Shown here piece after piece: positions 56,501-64,000 of a stretch of DNA of 64,000 nt. The DNA comes from DATFQE01 sp963738205. Lineage in GTDB: Bacteria; Actinomycetota; Thermoleophilia; Gaiellales; Gaiellaceae. Location of the stretch: the NCBI GenBank assembly GCA_963738205.1, contig CAVTVQ010000009.1, positions 372,001 through 436,000 on the forward strand, in the 5' to 3' direction. The notes under the pieces are model-generated. The model had not been told where the DNA came from, searched no databases, and was given only the letters and a program-made list of their open reading frames with translations. The position numbers and the translations under genes are program-made. Positions within the stretch are counted from its first letter, which is position 1; the number at the start of each line of letters is the position of its first letter.

Positions 56501-56894
56501 CGCTCTTCAGTGCCTCGGTTGTCAGCCTGGCCTCCTCGATCGCCTGCTCGGGCAGCGGCGGCGTCCCGCGCTCGATGCGCCCCCGAGCGAGCAAGCCCAG
56601 CAACGCGGCGAGGGCGAACAGGCCGATCGTCACGATCAGCATCGCGAGCCACAGGTCGAGGACGAGTGCGAGCGCCACGGCGATCGTGGCGAAGAGGAAG
56701 CCGATCCCGTAGACGGCGACGACCGCCGCACCCAGCCCGAGCCCGATTCCCGCGCCGAGCGAGCCGAGCTTGCGACCGATCTCCAGCTTGGCCAGCTCGA
56801 GCTCGAGCCGGACGAGCGCGCTGGCGTGCTCCGCGACCTCCTTGGCCGCGGAACCGAGGCTCGCGTTGCCGTGCTCAGTCGCGGGGGTGGGCAT
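56484..56894 (-). CDS. Phage-holin-family (DUF1469) membrane protein
   Basis: A 136-residue protein with an amphipathic N-terminal helix (VRLELELAKLEIGRKLG), two long transmembrane helices (about 47-72 and 78-103) and a soluble tail. This matches the Actinobacterial putative holin-X/DUF1469 layout. Chromosomal copies are not linked to lysis. It overlaps its downstream partner by 17 bases. Confidence 0.8.
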   Translation of the reverse strand: MPTPATEHGNASLGSAAKEVAEHASALVRLELELAKLEIGRKLGSLGAGIGLGLGAAVVAVYGIGFLFATIAVALALVLDLWLAMLIVTIGLFALAALLGLLARGRIERGTPPLPEQAIEEARLTTEALKSDGDGQ

Positions 56895-57231
56895 GGCCCC
56901 TCCAGTCGATCACTTTCGCGAGCACGATGCCTGCGACGAACGCCGCCCCGATGACGAGGAACGGATTCGGACCACCGCCGGCGCCGGATGCGGGCTTGGC
57001 GAGCTGCGGGCCGGACGGCGCGAGCGTTCCCTGCCGCGGCGGGAGGCCCGTCGGCGCCTCGCCCTTGATCCGCGCCCTGATCAGGCTGGGCTTCAGCTGG
57101 CGCAGGAAGGAGGCGTCGTCGGCGAGGGGCTCCGCCAGCTTCGCCATGAACCCGCCTTCGGCCACGGCCTGATTCGCGAACGCCTGCAGGCGGTCGGCCG
57201 CCCCGTCGACGAGCTGGTCCGCCTTGGTCAT
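56875..57231 (-). CDS. Small protein with C-terminal membrane helix
   Basis: A 118-residue protein: soluble helical part (ADRLQAFANQAVAEGGFMAK), basic Pro/Gly-rich linker (about 55-85) and one transmembrane helix at about 88-105 (PFLVIGAAFVAGIVLAKV). Start at ATG 57231, which overlaps the stop of the tiny upstream gene as ATGA. No family recognised; membership in the run of small envelope genes is the only functional hint. Confidence 0.65.
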   Translation of the reverse strand: MTKADQLVDGAADRLQAFANQAVAEGGFMAKLAEPLADDASFLRQLKPSLIRARIKGEAPTGLPPRQGTLAPSGPQLAKPASGAGGGPNPFLVIGAAFVAGIVLAKVIDWRGHAHPRD

Positions 57232-57359
57232 TTCTTCTTCACCGGCGGGGTCTCGCCCGTCAGGATCCGGTAGAGCTGCGTGGCAATCTTGCGCGCCGCC
57301 ATCGTCGCGACAGCGGCGAGCGCGCCGTAGATCGCGCTCCAGAGAAGCTTGCGCAGCAT
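57228..57359 (-). CDS. Very small DUF4235-like membrane protein
   Basis: A 43-codon ORF with one short hydrophobic helix (LLWSAIYGALAAVATMAAR) followed by KIATQLYRILTGETPPVKKK. The start of this pattern resembles DUF4235 proteins, which also accompany DUF3618 and DUF1469 genes. ATGA coupling with the next gene supports expression. It is the first gene of the unit 57359-55285. Confidence 0.6.
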   Translation of the reverse strand: MLRKLLWSAIYGALAAVATMAARKIATQLYRILTGETPPVKKK

Positions 57360-57405
57360 CGTGGGGACGATACCGCTCCCCGCGCCCGCACAAACCTGCA
57401 TGCGG

Positions 57406-57681
57406 CTACTCGGCGCCGCCCGGCGGTTGGTACTGCTCCAGCTGCTCGGCTTCTGCGCGAGCGATCGTGATGTGGACGGCTTCGGTGTCGATCGACTCCA
57501 CGAGCTCGCCCGGAACGTACTTCTCGTCGATGCCGAGCAGGCCGCTGCCGACGGTCAGGCCGTCGAAGATGTCCACGTCCGTGTCGCCGAGCACCTCCTT
57601 GACCTTGCCGAGCTCCTCGCCATCGGAGGTCAGTACGCGGTGTCCCGGCTCGAGCAGGAACCAGGAGATCGGGTCTGCCAC
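57406..57681 (-). CDS. PRC-barrel-like protein
   Basis: A 91-residue single-domain protein with the PRC-barrel order: GHRVLTSDGEELGKVKEVLG, then DIFDGLTVGSGLLG and EKYVPGELVESIDTEAVHI. PRC barrels occur in the photosynthetic reaction centre H subunit and in RimM; small stand-alone ones are linked to stress or RNA metabolism without a proven role. The next gene upstream (57685-58329) ends four bases before it starts. Confidence 0.78.
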   Translation of the reverse strand: MADPISWFLLEPGHRVLTSDGEELGKVKEVLGDTDVDIFDGLTVGSGLLGIDEKYVPGELVESIDTEAVHITIARAEAEQLEQYQPPGGAE

Positions 57682-57684
57682 GGG

Positions 57685-58329
57685 CTAGACCGCTTTGCCC
57701 TCGACGTACCAGACCGGGCCCTGCGTTGCGACCGGATCGGTGTCGGAGAGGACGCGCAGGATCCGCAGCTCGCCCTTGATGCCCTCAATGTCGAGGCGCT
57801 CGAGGCAGCGACGCACCATCTCTGGCGTCGCGCCGTAGCCGAAGCGCCGGGCGACGCGGAAGCGGAAGCCGGGCTTGGCCCCGTAGCGCGCCGGGTTGAG
57901 GGGCGACAGCTGCAGGGCCGCTCCCTCGAGGTGGTCGGTCGACGTCAGCTCCAGCTCTGCATAGAGGTCGCTCCAGTCGGGCGGCAGCGCGGCGAGCGCC
58001 TGGTCCCAGGCCTCGGCGAGGCGAGGCACCTCTGCCGCGAGAACGCCCGGCTCGGGCCGGTCGGCCGAGACGAGCTCCAGCTCGCCACGGATGCCCTCGC
58101 GGTCGAGCCGGCCGAGCAGGCGGCTGACGGCGTCGGGGCCTGCGCCGGCACCACGGCGCGCGGTGTAGAAGCGGATCTCGTCGCCGCTGCGGCCGGGCGT
58201 CAACGGCGTCAACATCGCGGCCGCGCGCTCGGCCTGTTCCGGGTCGGAAACCCGCAGCAGCAAACGGGCATCGCTCCAGCCGTCCAGGAGCTCGCGCTCG
58301 ATCTGCCGCCACTCGTCTGCCAGCCTCAC
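57685..58329 (-). CDS. Hypothetical protein with two similar halves
   Basis: A 214-residue soluble protein. Two regions resemble each other: RFYTARRGAGAGPDAVSRLL with LDREGIRGELELV, and RFRVARRFGYGATPEMVRRC with LDIEGIKGELRIL, indicating an internal duplication of about 100 residues. Each half has a beta-alpha-beta ferredoxin-like rhythm. No family recognised. GTG start, divergent from the 2-oxoacid dehydrogenase operon 32 bases away. Confidence 0.7.
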   Translation of the reverse strand: MRLADEWRQIERELLDGWSDARLLLRVSDPEQAERAAAMLTPLTPGRSGDEIRFYTARRGAGAGPDAVSRLLGRLDREGIRGELELVSADRPEPGVLAAEVPRLAEAWDQALAALPPDWSDLYAELELTSTDHLEGAALQLSPLNPARYGAKPGFRFRVARRFGYGATPEMVRRCLERLDIEGIKGELRILRVLSDTDPVATQGPVWYVEGKAV

Positions 58330-58346
58330 GGGCGGGAGGTTATCGG

Positions 58347-58352
58347 TACATT
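58347..58352 (+). promoter_or_regulatory. Putative -10 box of the 2-oxoacid dehydrogenase operon
   Basis: TACATT ends 10 bases before the ATG at 58362; no Shine-Dalgarno. The spacing fits the leaderless pattern. Confidence 0.4.
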
Positions 58353-58361
58353 GGCCCGGCG

Positions 58362-59333
58362 ATGGCCAAGGTCGAAAAGCGAGGCACGCTGCCCGAGGAA
58401 ACGCTGCGCGACTTCTTCCGCGAGATGCTCCTGATCCGGCGCTTCGAGGAGAAGGTCGAGGAGCGGTTCCGCGCCGGCGAGCTGCCGGGCTTCCTCCACG
58501 TTGCGATCGGCCAGGAGGGGGTCGCGGTGGGCGTCTGCCGCGCGCTGGAGGACGGCGACGTGATCGCCTCGACGCATCGCGCGCACGGCCACACGCTCGC
58601 GAAGGGCACACATCCCAACGAGCTGATGGCGGAGCTGTACGGGAAGCTCGAGGGCTGCTCACACGGCTACGGCGGCTCGATGCACCTCTACGACATCGAG
58701 CGCGGAAACATGGGCGCGAACGCGGTCGTCGGCGGCGGGCTGCCCGCGATCACCGGCGCCGCCCTCGCCTTCAAGCTGCGCGACGAGCCGCGCGTGGCGG
58801 TGGCGTTCTTCGGCGACGGCGCCACCAACATCGGCACCTTCCACGAGTCGCTCAACCTGGCGCAGCTCTGGCGTGTGCCGGCGCTGTTCGTGCTCGAGAA
58901 CAACGGCTGGGCCGAATCGACGCCGGCCAAGCAGCAGCTGCCGATCGACGATCTGACCAAGCGCGCCGAGGCGTACGGGATGCGCGCCGTCACGGTCGAC
59001 GGCCAGGACGTGGAGGCGGTCTACCGCGCCACGATCGAGGCGCTCGCGCACGCGCGCGAGGGCCACGGACCGGTGTTCCTCAACGTCGTCACGTATCGCC
59101 TCACCGGCCACTACGTCGGCGATCCCCAGGTCTACCGCGACAAGGAAGAGCTGTCGCAGCTGCGCGAGACCGAGGATCCGCTGATCAAGTTGCGCGAGCG
59201 GCTCGGGCTCTCGGACGAGGAGTACGAGCAGCTCGACCGCGAGGCGCACGAGCTCGTCGAGGCGTCGGTCGAGTTCGCGAAGGCGGGCACCGACCCGAAG
59301 CCGGAAGACGCGCTCAAGAACGTCTATGCCTGA
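58362..59333 (+). CDS. 2-oxoacid (pyruvate/acetoin-type) dehydrogenase E1 alpha
   Basis: A 323-residue thiamine-diphosphate enzyme subunit that decarboxylates a 2-oxoacid. The ThDP motif begins GDGATNIGTFHESLN and ends LENNGWAES (about residues 151-186). GCSHGYGGSMH and GANAVVGGGLP match pyruvate or acetoin dehydrogenase E1 alpha; the choice between them cannot be made from sequence alone. Its end overlaps the E1 beta start by 8 bases. Confidence 0.92.
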   Translation: MAKVEKRGTLPEETLRDFFREMLLIRRFEEKVEERFRAGELPGFLHVAIGQEGVAVGVCRALEDGDVIASTHRAHGHTLAKGTHPNELMAELYGKLEGCSHGYGGSMHLYDIERGNMGANAVVGGGLPAITGAALAFKLRDEPRVAVAFFGDGATNIGTFHESLNLAQLWRVPALFVLENNGWAESTPAKQQLPIDDLTKRAEAYGMRAVTVDGQDVEAVYRATIEALAHAREGHGPVFLNVVTYRLTGHYVGDPQVYRDKEELSQLRETEDPLIKLRERLGLSDEEYEQLDREAHELVEASVEFAKAGTDPKPEDALKNVYA

Positions 59334-60309
59334 GCTCTCCTACCGCGAGGCCGTACGCGACGCCCTCTCGCGCGCGATGCGCAAGGACGAGAACGTCTTC
59401 ATCATGGGCGAGGACATCGCCGAGATGGGCGGCTCGATGGGCGTCACGCAGGGGATGCTCGACGAGTTCGGCGCCGAGCGGGTGCGCAACACGCCGATCT
59501 CGGAGATGGCGCTCGTCGGGTCCGCGATCGGTGCGGCGATGCAGGGCATGCGCCCGGTCGCCGAGGTCATGTACGAGGACTTCCTGACGCTCGCGGCCGA
59601 GCAGATCGTCAACCAGGCGGCGAAGCACCGCTACATGTCGGGCGGCCAGCTCAAGGTGCCGCTCACGATCCGCACGCAGGGCGGCGCGGGGTGGTCCCCG
59701 GGCGCCCAGCATGCGCAGCAGCTCGAGGCCTGGTTCGCGCACATCCCCGGCCTGAAGGTCGTCTTCCCCTCGACGCCGAGCGACGTCCGCGGCCTGCTCT
59801 GGTCTGCGATCTACGACGACAACCCCGTCGTCTTCTTCGAGCACCGCACGCTGTACGGGCTCAAGGAGGAGGTCTCGGACGAGCTGGAGCCGATCGAGAT
59901 CGGCAAGGCGCGCATCCACCGGGAGGGCACCGACGTGACCGTCGTCGCGATCGGCCGGCTCGTGCACGAGGCTTTGGCGGCCGCCGAGGAGGCCGAGCAG
60001 CAGGGCATCTCTGTCGAGGTGGTCGATCCGCGCACGCTGCTGCCCCTGGACGAGGACGCGATCGTCACCTCGGTCAAGAAGACGAACCGGTGCGTGGTCG
60101 CACACGAGGCGGTCACGCGGATGGGCTTCGGCGCCGAGATCGCAGCGGTCGTCCAGCACCAGGCGTTCGACTATCTCGATGCGCCGGTCGAGCGCGTCGG
60201 CGCGAAGTTCACGCCGCTGCCCTTCGCGCCCGTCATGGAGGAGTACGTGATCCCGCACGCCGCCGACGTTCTCGCCGCCGTTCACCGCACGGTGCGCCGT
60301 GGCGACTGA
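59326..60309 (+). CDS. 2-oxoacid dehydrogenase E1 beta
   Basis: A 327-residue transketolase-like subunit pairing with E1 alpha. Family stretches are FIMGEDIAEMGGSMGVTQG, RVRNTPISEMALVGSAIG and the C-terminal VVDPRTLLPLDEDAIVTSV. Length is standard. It overlaps the E2 gene by 11 bases. Confidence 0.93.
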   Translation: MPELSYREAVRDALSRAMRKDENVFIMGEDIAEMGGSMGVTQGMLDEFGAERVRNTPISEMALVGSAIGAAMQGMRPVAEVMYEDFLTLAAEQIVNQAAKHRYMSGGQLKVPLTIRTQGGAGWSPGAQHAQQLEAWFAHIPGLKVVFPSTPSDVRGLLWSAIYDDNPVVFFEHRTLYGLKEEVSDELEPIEIGKARIHREGTDVTVVAIGRLVHEALAAAEEAEQQGISVEVVDPRTLLPLDEDAIVTSVKKTNRCVVAHEAVTRMGFGAEIAAVVQHQAFDYLDAPVERVGAKFTPLPFAPVMEEYVIPHAADVLAAVHRTVRRGD

Positions 60310-61546
60310 GATCAAGCTCCCCCGGCTCGGCCAGGGCATGGAGGCCGGCACGATCGTGCGCTGGCTGAAGGCCGAGGGCGAGCAGGTGGAGAAGGGCGAG
60401 CCGCTCTACGAGCTCGACACCGACAAGGTCACGCAGGAGGTGGAGGCGGACGCGTCGGGCGTCCTGCTGCGCATCGCCGTCGCCGAGGGCGAGGTGCCCG
60501 TCGGCCAGACGATCGCGGTGATCGGCCAGGAGGGCGAGCAGGTGTCGACGCCCGCGCCCGCGGAGCCCAAGGCGGACGAGGCCGCGAAGGAGGAAGGCTC
60601 GCGTGCGCCAGCCCGCGACGAGGAGCGCGAACGCGGGCAGCGGGCGTCGAGCAACGGCTCCGACCAGGGCGCCCAGGTGGCCGCTTCCGAGCCCACGCGG
60701 GCGGACGGGCGCATCAAGGCGTCGCCGCTCGCGCGGCGGATCGCGCGCGAGCGCGGGATCGACCTGGCGTCCCTGCAGGGAACCGGTCCCGAGGGCCGGA
60801 TCGTCGCCGAGGACGTCGAGCGGGCGGCGACGGCCCCTGCGGTCGTAACGGTTGCCGACCGGACCGGCGAGGTGGAGCGCGTCCCGCTGACCTCGCTGCG
60901 CAAGACGATCGCGCGCAGGATGACGGAGGCGTGGCAGGCGCCGGCCTTCCAGATCTCGATGTCGGCCGACATGACACGCGCAGTCGAGCTGCGGGCCCGG
61001 CTGGTCGAGCGCGCGCAGGAGGGCGTGCGCCCGAGCTACAACGACATCCTGATCAAGGTGTGCGCGTCCGCGCTCATGCGCCATCGCGACGTCAACGCAC
61101 GCTTCGCGGGCGACGCGGTCGAGCTCCTCCCGAGCGCGGACATCGGCATCGCCGTGGCCGTCCCGCACGGCTTGATCGTCCCGATTGTGCGTGCCGCCGA
61201 GGTGAAGTCGATCGAGCAGATCGCGGCCGAGAGCCGTGAGCTGGTTGCCCGCACACGCGAGGGCAAGCTGCGCCAGGAGGACCTCGACGGCGGCTCGTTC
61301 ACGATCTCGAACTTGGGCATGTACGGCGTCGAGCAGTTCACCGCCGTGCTGAACCCGCCGCAGGCAGCGATCCTCGCCGTGGGGGCGCTCGAGGACCGCG
61401 TGGTGGCCCGGGACGGAGCGCCGGACGTGCGATCGATGCTGACGATGACGCTCACCTGCGACCACCGCTCGCTCGACGGCGCCACCGCCTCGGAGTTCCT
61501 GCGGACGGTCAAGGACTACCTCGAGGAGCCGGGCCTGGCACTGTAG
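60299..61546 (+). CDS. 2-oxoacid dehydrogenase E2 (dihydrolipoyl acyltransferase)
   Basis: A 415-residue acyltransferase core of the complex. One lipoyl domain (1-80; lipoylated Lys near 42 in DTDKVTQEV), an acidic/Ala linker, a peripheral-subunit-binding domain (KASPLARRIARERGID, GRIVAEDV), and the catalytic domain with DHRSLDG (His near 388) at the end. A single lipoyl domain suggests the acetoin/branched-chain or simple PDH type. GTG start. Confidence 0.93.
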   Translation: MATEIKLPRLGQGMEAGTIVRWLKAEGEQVEKGEPLYELDTDKVTQEVEADASGVLLRIAVAEGEVPVGQTIAVIGQEGEQVSTPAPAEPKADEAAKEEGSRAPARDEERERGQRASSNGSDQGAQVAASEPTRADGRIKASPLARRIARERGIDLASLQGTGPEGRIVAEDVERAATAPAVVTVADRTGEVERVPLTSLRKTIARRMTEAWQAPAFQISMSADMTRAVELRARLVERAQEGVRPSYNDILIKVCASALMRHRDVNARFAGDAVELLPSADIGIAVAVPHGLIVPIVRAAEVKSIEQIAAESRELVARTREGKLRQEDLDGGSFTISNLGMYGVEQFTAVLNPPQAAILAVGALEDRVVARDGAPDVRSMLTMTLTCDHRSLDGATASEFLRTVKDYLEEPGLAL

Positions 61547-61550
61547 GCAC

Positions 61551-61883
61551 GTGCGCGTCTGGTACTTCGTCCGCGACCTGGATGCCGGTCGCGCGTTCTA
61601 CACCCGGAAGCTCGGCTTCAGCGAGAGCTACGTCGACGCAGAGGATCGCTGGGCGAAGCTCGAGCGCGGTGCGATGCAGATCGCGCTGGCCGAGGGCGAG
61701 CCGCACGCCGACGGCGGCGTCGCGACGGTGGATGTCGAGGACGTAAAGGCGGAGGGCGAGCGGCTGCGCAGCGACAAGGTCGAGGTCGGGACCGTGCTGG
61801 AGCTGCACGGAGAGGTTCGGTTGCTGGACGTGTTCGATCCGGATGGAAATCGGATCCAGCTCGTTCAAGAATTACGGCAATGA
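61551..61883 (+). CDS. Glyoxalase/VOC-family protein
   Basis: A 110-residue VOC protein: WYFVRDLDAGRAFYTRKLGF, WAKLERGAMQIALAEGEPH and LLDVFDPDGNRIQLVQEL. Four bases after the E2 stop, so probably cotranscribed. It may protect the complex from reactive aldehydes or be unrelated; no direct evidence. GTG start. Confidence 0.82.
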   Translation: MRVWYFVRDLDAGRAFYTRKLGFSESYVDAEDRWAKLERGAMQIALAEGEPHADGGVATVDVEDVKAEGERLRSDKVEVGTVLELHGEVRLLDVFDPDGNRIQLVQELRQ

Positions 61884-62339
61884 TCCGGCGAGTGGAGCCG
61901 CGCGACATCCGCTTCCTGCGGGACATGCTGCACCACGCGTTCTATCGCCGCGAGGTTCCGGCGGGCCAGGACGAGCAGCCGGTCTACCGCTACGTCATGG
62001 CCTGGGGCCGCAACGGGCGATGCCGGCGTGCTGGCGCTCGACGACGGCTTTCCGGTCGGCGCCGCCTGGTACCGCCTCTTCAAGGAGAACGAGCCGGGTT
62101 ACGGCTTCGTCGACGAGCAGACGCCGGAGCTGGCAATCGCCGTCGTGCCCAGCCGTCGCGGCCGCGGGCTCGGCAAGGAGATGCTCGAGGCGCTGATCGA
62201 GCGAGCGAAGAGCGACGGGTTCGAGCGCCTGAGCCTCAGCGTGGAGAGCGACAACCCGGCGATTCCGCTCTACGAGAGCTTTGGCTTCCGCACCGTCCAG
62301 GAGCACGGCCGCTCGTCGACCATGGTCGCCGAGATTTGA
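61880..62339 (+). CDS. GNAT N-acetyltransferase, frame interrupted
   Basis: Acetyltransferase of about 152 residues. The first part (MIRRVEPRDIRFLRDMLHH to YVMAWGRNG) ends in frame 1. The rest lies in another frame: VLALDDGFPVGAAWYRLF, the acetyl-CoA loop PSRRGRGLGKEMLEALIE and PLYESFGFRTV. Removing one G from the GGG at 62015-62017 joins them (NGDAGVLAL). ATG overlaps the VOC stop (ATGA). Substrate unknown. Confidence 0.82.
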
Positions 62340-62343
62340 CCTA

Positions 62344-62539
62344 GGGCGTCGCGTGCGATGCGCGTGTCAGGGACGCGGGCTTGCCCGTGTCCCGTCTGAA
62401 ACGACCGATCGACACGACGGGTCGACAGCGCCCCGGCCCTCGGGCGTCGCTTGCGATGCCCGTGTCAGGGGCGCGGGCTTGCCCGTGTCCCGTCTGAAAT
62501 GACCGGTCGACACGACGGGTCGACAGCGCCCCGGTCCTA
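62344..62539. repeat. Two tandem 98-bp repeats with hairpins
   Basis: Copies at 62344-62441 and 62442-62539 are nearly identical, with fewer than ten differences. Each contains a strong hairpin (GGGACGCGGGC-TT-GCCCGTGTCCC in copy 1, one wobble) and a second palindromic pair around GTCGACACGACGGGTCGAC. Placed between the GNAT gene and the E3 gene; the second copy ends about 10 bases before the predicted E3 -10 box. Confidence 0.85.
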
Positions 62540-62549
62540 GGCCCCTCGC

Positions 62550-62555
62550 TAGGAT
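62550..62555 (+). promoter_or_regulatory. Putative -10 box of the E3 gene
   Basis: TAGGAT ends 9 bases before the ATG at 62564; no Shine-Dalgarno. Suggests E3 is transcribed separately from E1/E2. Confidence 0.45.
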
Positions 62556-62563
62556 CGCTCGCG

Positions 62564-63970
62564 ATGGACTGCGACGTCGCCGTACTCGGTGGGGGCCCCG
62601 GTGGGTACACCGCGGCCATCCGCGCCGCCCAGCTGGGCGCTAAGTCCGTGTGCATCGAAAAGGAGCCCGAGCTCGGGGGCACCTGCCTGCGGGTCGGGTG
62701 CATCCCGACCAAGGCATGGGTGCAGACGGCGTTCGCGATCAAGGAGGCCGAGGACACGTTCGCGAAGCTCGGCGTCCAGGTCGGCGAGCCGCGGCTCGAC
62801 TTCGGCGCCGCCAACGAGTGGAAGACCGGCGTCGTCCATCAGATGACGAGCGGCGTGGCCTCGCTCTTCAAGGCGAACGGCGTCGAGTGGGTCAAGGGCA
62901 CGGGTCGTTTCAAGGACGCCAACACGATCGCCGTCGAGGGCGGGGAGGACGTGAGCTTCCGAACGGCGATCGTCGCGACGGGCTCGTTCCCGCTGCGCCC
63001 GCCGATCGACGGGCTCGACTCGCCGCGGTGCGTCGACTCGACCGGGTTGCTCGCTCAGACCGAGGTTCCGCGCCGGCTGGTCGTGCTCGGCGGCGGGATC
63101 ATCGGCTGCGAGTTCGCCTCGATCCTCCGGCGCTTCGGCTCCGAGGTCACCATCATCGAGATGCTGCCCGACCTGATTCCGGCCGAGGACGACGACGCGT
63201 CCAAGGAGCTCGCCAAGCAGTTCAAGAAGCGCGGCATCGCATTGCACTTGGAGAAGCAGTGCACCGGCGTCGAGGACACCGGCGACGGTCTGCGCGTCCA
63301 CTTCGGCGACGGTGAGGCGGTCGAGACCGACCTGATGCTCGTCGCCGTCGGCCGTGGGCCGCTCGTCGAAGGGCTCGGGCTCGAGGAGATCGGCGTCGAG
63401 CTCGACCCGAGGAAGGGCATCGCCGCCGACGAGCATCGGCGGACCACGCGCGATCACATCTACGCCGTCGGCGACTGCGCCGGCTACTGGCAGCTCGCGC
63501 ACACGGCCTTCCGCGAGGGCGAGGTCGCGGCCGAGAACGCGATGGGGCACGAGGCCGTCGTCGACAACCGCGGCGTGCCGCGCCCGATCTACACCGACCC
63601 CGAGATCGCGGGCGTCGGCCTGACCGAGGCGGAGGCGCGGGAGCAGTACGGCGACGACGTCGCGATCGGGGTGTTCCCGTGGGTCGCGAACGCGCGCGCG
63701 GTGATGCAGAACGAGACCGTCGGCTGGGTCAAGTCGATCCACGAGACGCGGTACGGCGAGCTGCTCGGGATCGTGATGGTCGGTCCGCACGTGACCGACC
63801 TGATCGAGGCCGGCGTCGTCGCGCTGGACGCCGAGTCGACGGTCGAGACGGTCGCCGACGGCATGGCGGCGCACCCGACGCTGTCCGAGGCGATCAAGGA
63901 AGCCGGCCTCGTCGCCCTCGGCCGCGCGATCCACCTCCCGAACCGCAAGCGCGCGGCCGCGCAGGCCTAG
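62564..63970 (+). CDS. lpdA: Dihydrolipoyl dehydrogenase (E3)
   Basis: A 468-residue flavoprotein that reoxidises lipoyl groups of E2. FAD loop GGGPGGYTAAIRAA (9-22), redox disulfide Cys41/Cys46 (GGTCLRVGC), NAD loop VVLGGGIIGCEFASI, second FAD motif YAVGDCAGYWQLAH and the C-terminal His-Glu pair in HPTLSEAIKE are all present. Completes the set E1 alpha, E1 beta, E2, E3. The last 30 bases of the window after it show nothing. Confidence 0.96.
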   Translation: MDCDVAVLGGGPGGYTAAIRAAQLGAKSVCIEKEPELGGTCLRVGCIPTKAWVQTAFAIKEAEDTFAKLGVQVGEPRLDFGAANEWKTGVVHQMTSGVASLFKANGVEWVKGTGRFKDANTIAVEGGEDVSFRTAIVATGSFPLRPPIDGLDSPRCVDSTGLLAQTEVPRRLVVLGGGIIGCEFASILRRFGSEVTIIEMLPDLIPAEDDDASKELAKQFKKRGIALHLEKQCTGVEDTGDGLRVHFGDGEAVETDLMLVAVGRGPLVEGLGLEEIGVELDPRKGIAADEHRRTTRDHIYAVGDCAGYWQLAHTAFREGEVAAENAMGHEAVVDNRGVPRPIYTDPEIAGVGLTEAEAREQYGDDVAIGVFPWVANARAVMQNETVGWVKSIHETRYGELLGIVMVGPHVTDLIEAGVVALDAESTVETVADGMAAHPTLSEAIKEAGLVALGRAIHLPNRKRAAAQA

Positions 63971-64000
63971 GCCGCGAAAGCGGCTCCGTTCCCCTCCCCT

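Overview
The window comes from a high-GC, monoderm-type actinobacterium. Gene content and style (two-protein KtrA/TrkA pair, PQQ-type sugar dehydrogenase, BrkB and phage-holin-like membrane proteins, very dense GTGA/ATGA gene overlaps, frequent GTG/TTG starts) suggest class Thermoleophilia (Solirubrobacterales/Gaiellales). This placement is inferred from general character, not from a search. At least a dozen genes carry a TANNNT hexamer ending 7-10 bases before the start codon and no Shine-Dalgarno, so leaderless transcription seems common here.

Layout. 1-3004 (minus): an Mrp-type cation/proton antiporter operon, cut by the left edge inside mrpD. 3087-8169: two APC permeases with universal-stress-protein tails and two TrkA/RCK-type NAD-binding regulators; with Mrp this looks like a cation-homeostasis district. 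8198-11170: sugar dehydrogenase, 3-methyladenine glycosylase and small proteins. 11178-16265: the most interesting unit, a cobalamin-riboswitch-headed operon with two extracytoplasmic DUF4430 proteins, an ECF transporter (T, A and S subunits) and a secreted alpha/alpha-toroid protein. Eukaryotic intrinsic factor and transcobalamin combine exactly these two folds. A strongly paired RNA-like element lies inside the operon. 16297-23609: CinA-like protein, a two-esterase plus ATP-grasp operon, a zinc-ribbon membrane protein and a UvrD/PcrA helicase. 23606-30600: a 2083-residue surface protein with 20 Ig-like repeats, coupled to a Pro-rich/Ala-Lys-rich membrane protein.

32264-36427 is an accessory island: tRNA-Val, a duplicate of the last 18 bases of that tRNA about 4.1 kb downstream, and between them a ferredoxin, a penicillin-acylase remnant and a lower-GC subtilisin-like protease with an autotransporter passenger but no beta-barrel. 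36522-45712 mixes small enzymes with signalling: histidine kinase/response regulator, a CBS protein, an HD-GYP regulator, and an XRE-TPR regulator facing a tiny secreted-peptide-like ORF behind a near-consensus promoter.

45851-54092 is core translation: thrS, infC, rpmI, rplT, an SpoU methyltransferase, pheS and pheT. 54079-58329 holds a cyclic-nucleotide-binding protein, a duplicated cupredoxin and a run of small membrane proteins behind BrkB. 58362-63970 encodes a 2-oxoacid dehydrogenase complex (E1 alpha, E1 beta, E2, then E3), interrupted by a glyoxalase-like protein, a GNAT gene and a 98-bp tandem repeat.

Three genes (ECF-T, ECF-A, GNAT) are each broken by a single-base length change in a short homopolymer, and the starts of infC and of the DUF4430 lipoprotein can be explained the same way. 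Assembly error is more likely than gene death, and small frame problems elsewhere should be read with that in mind.
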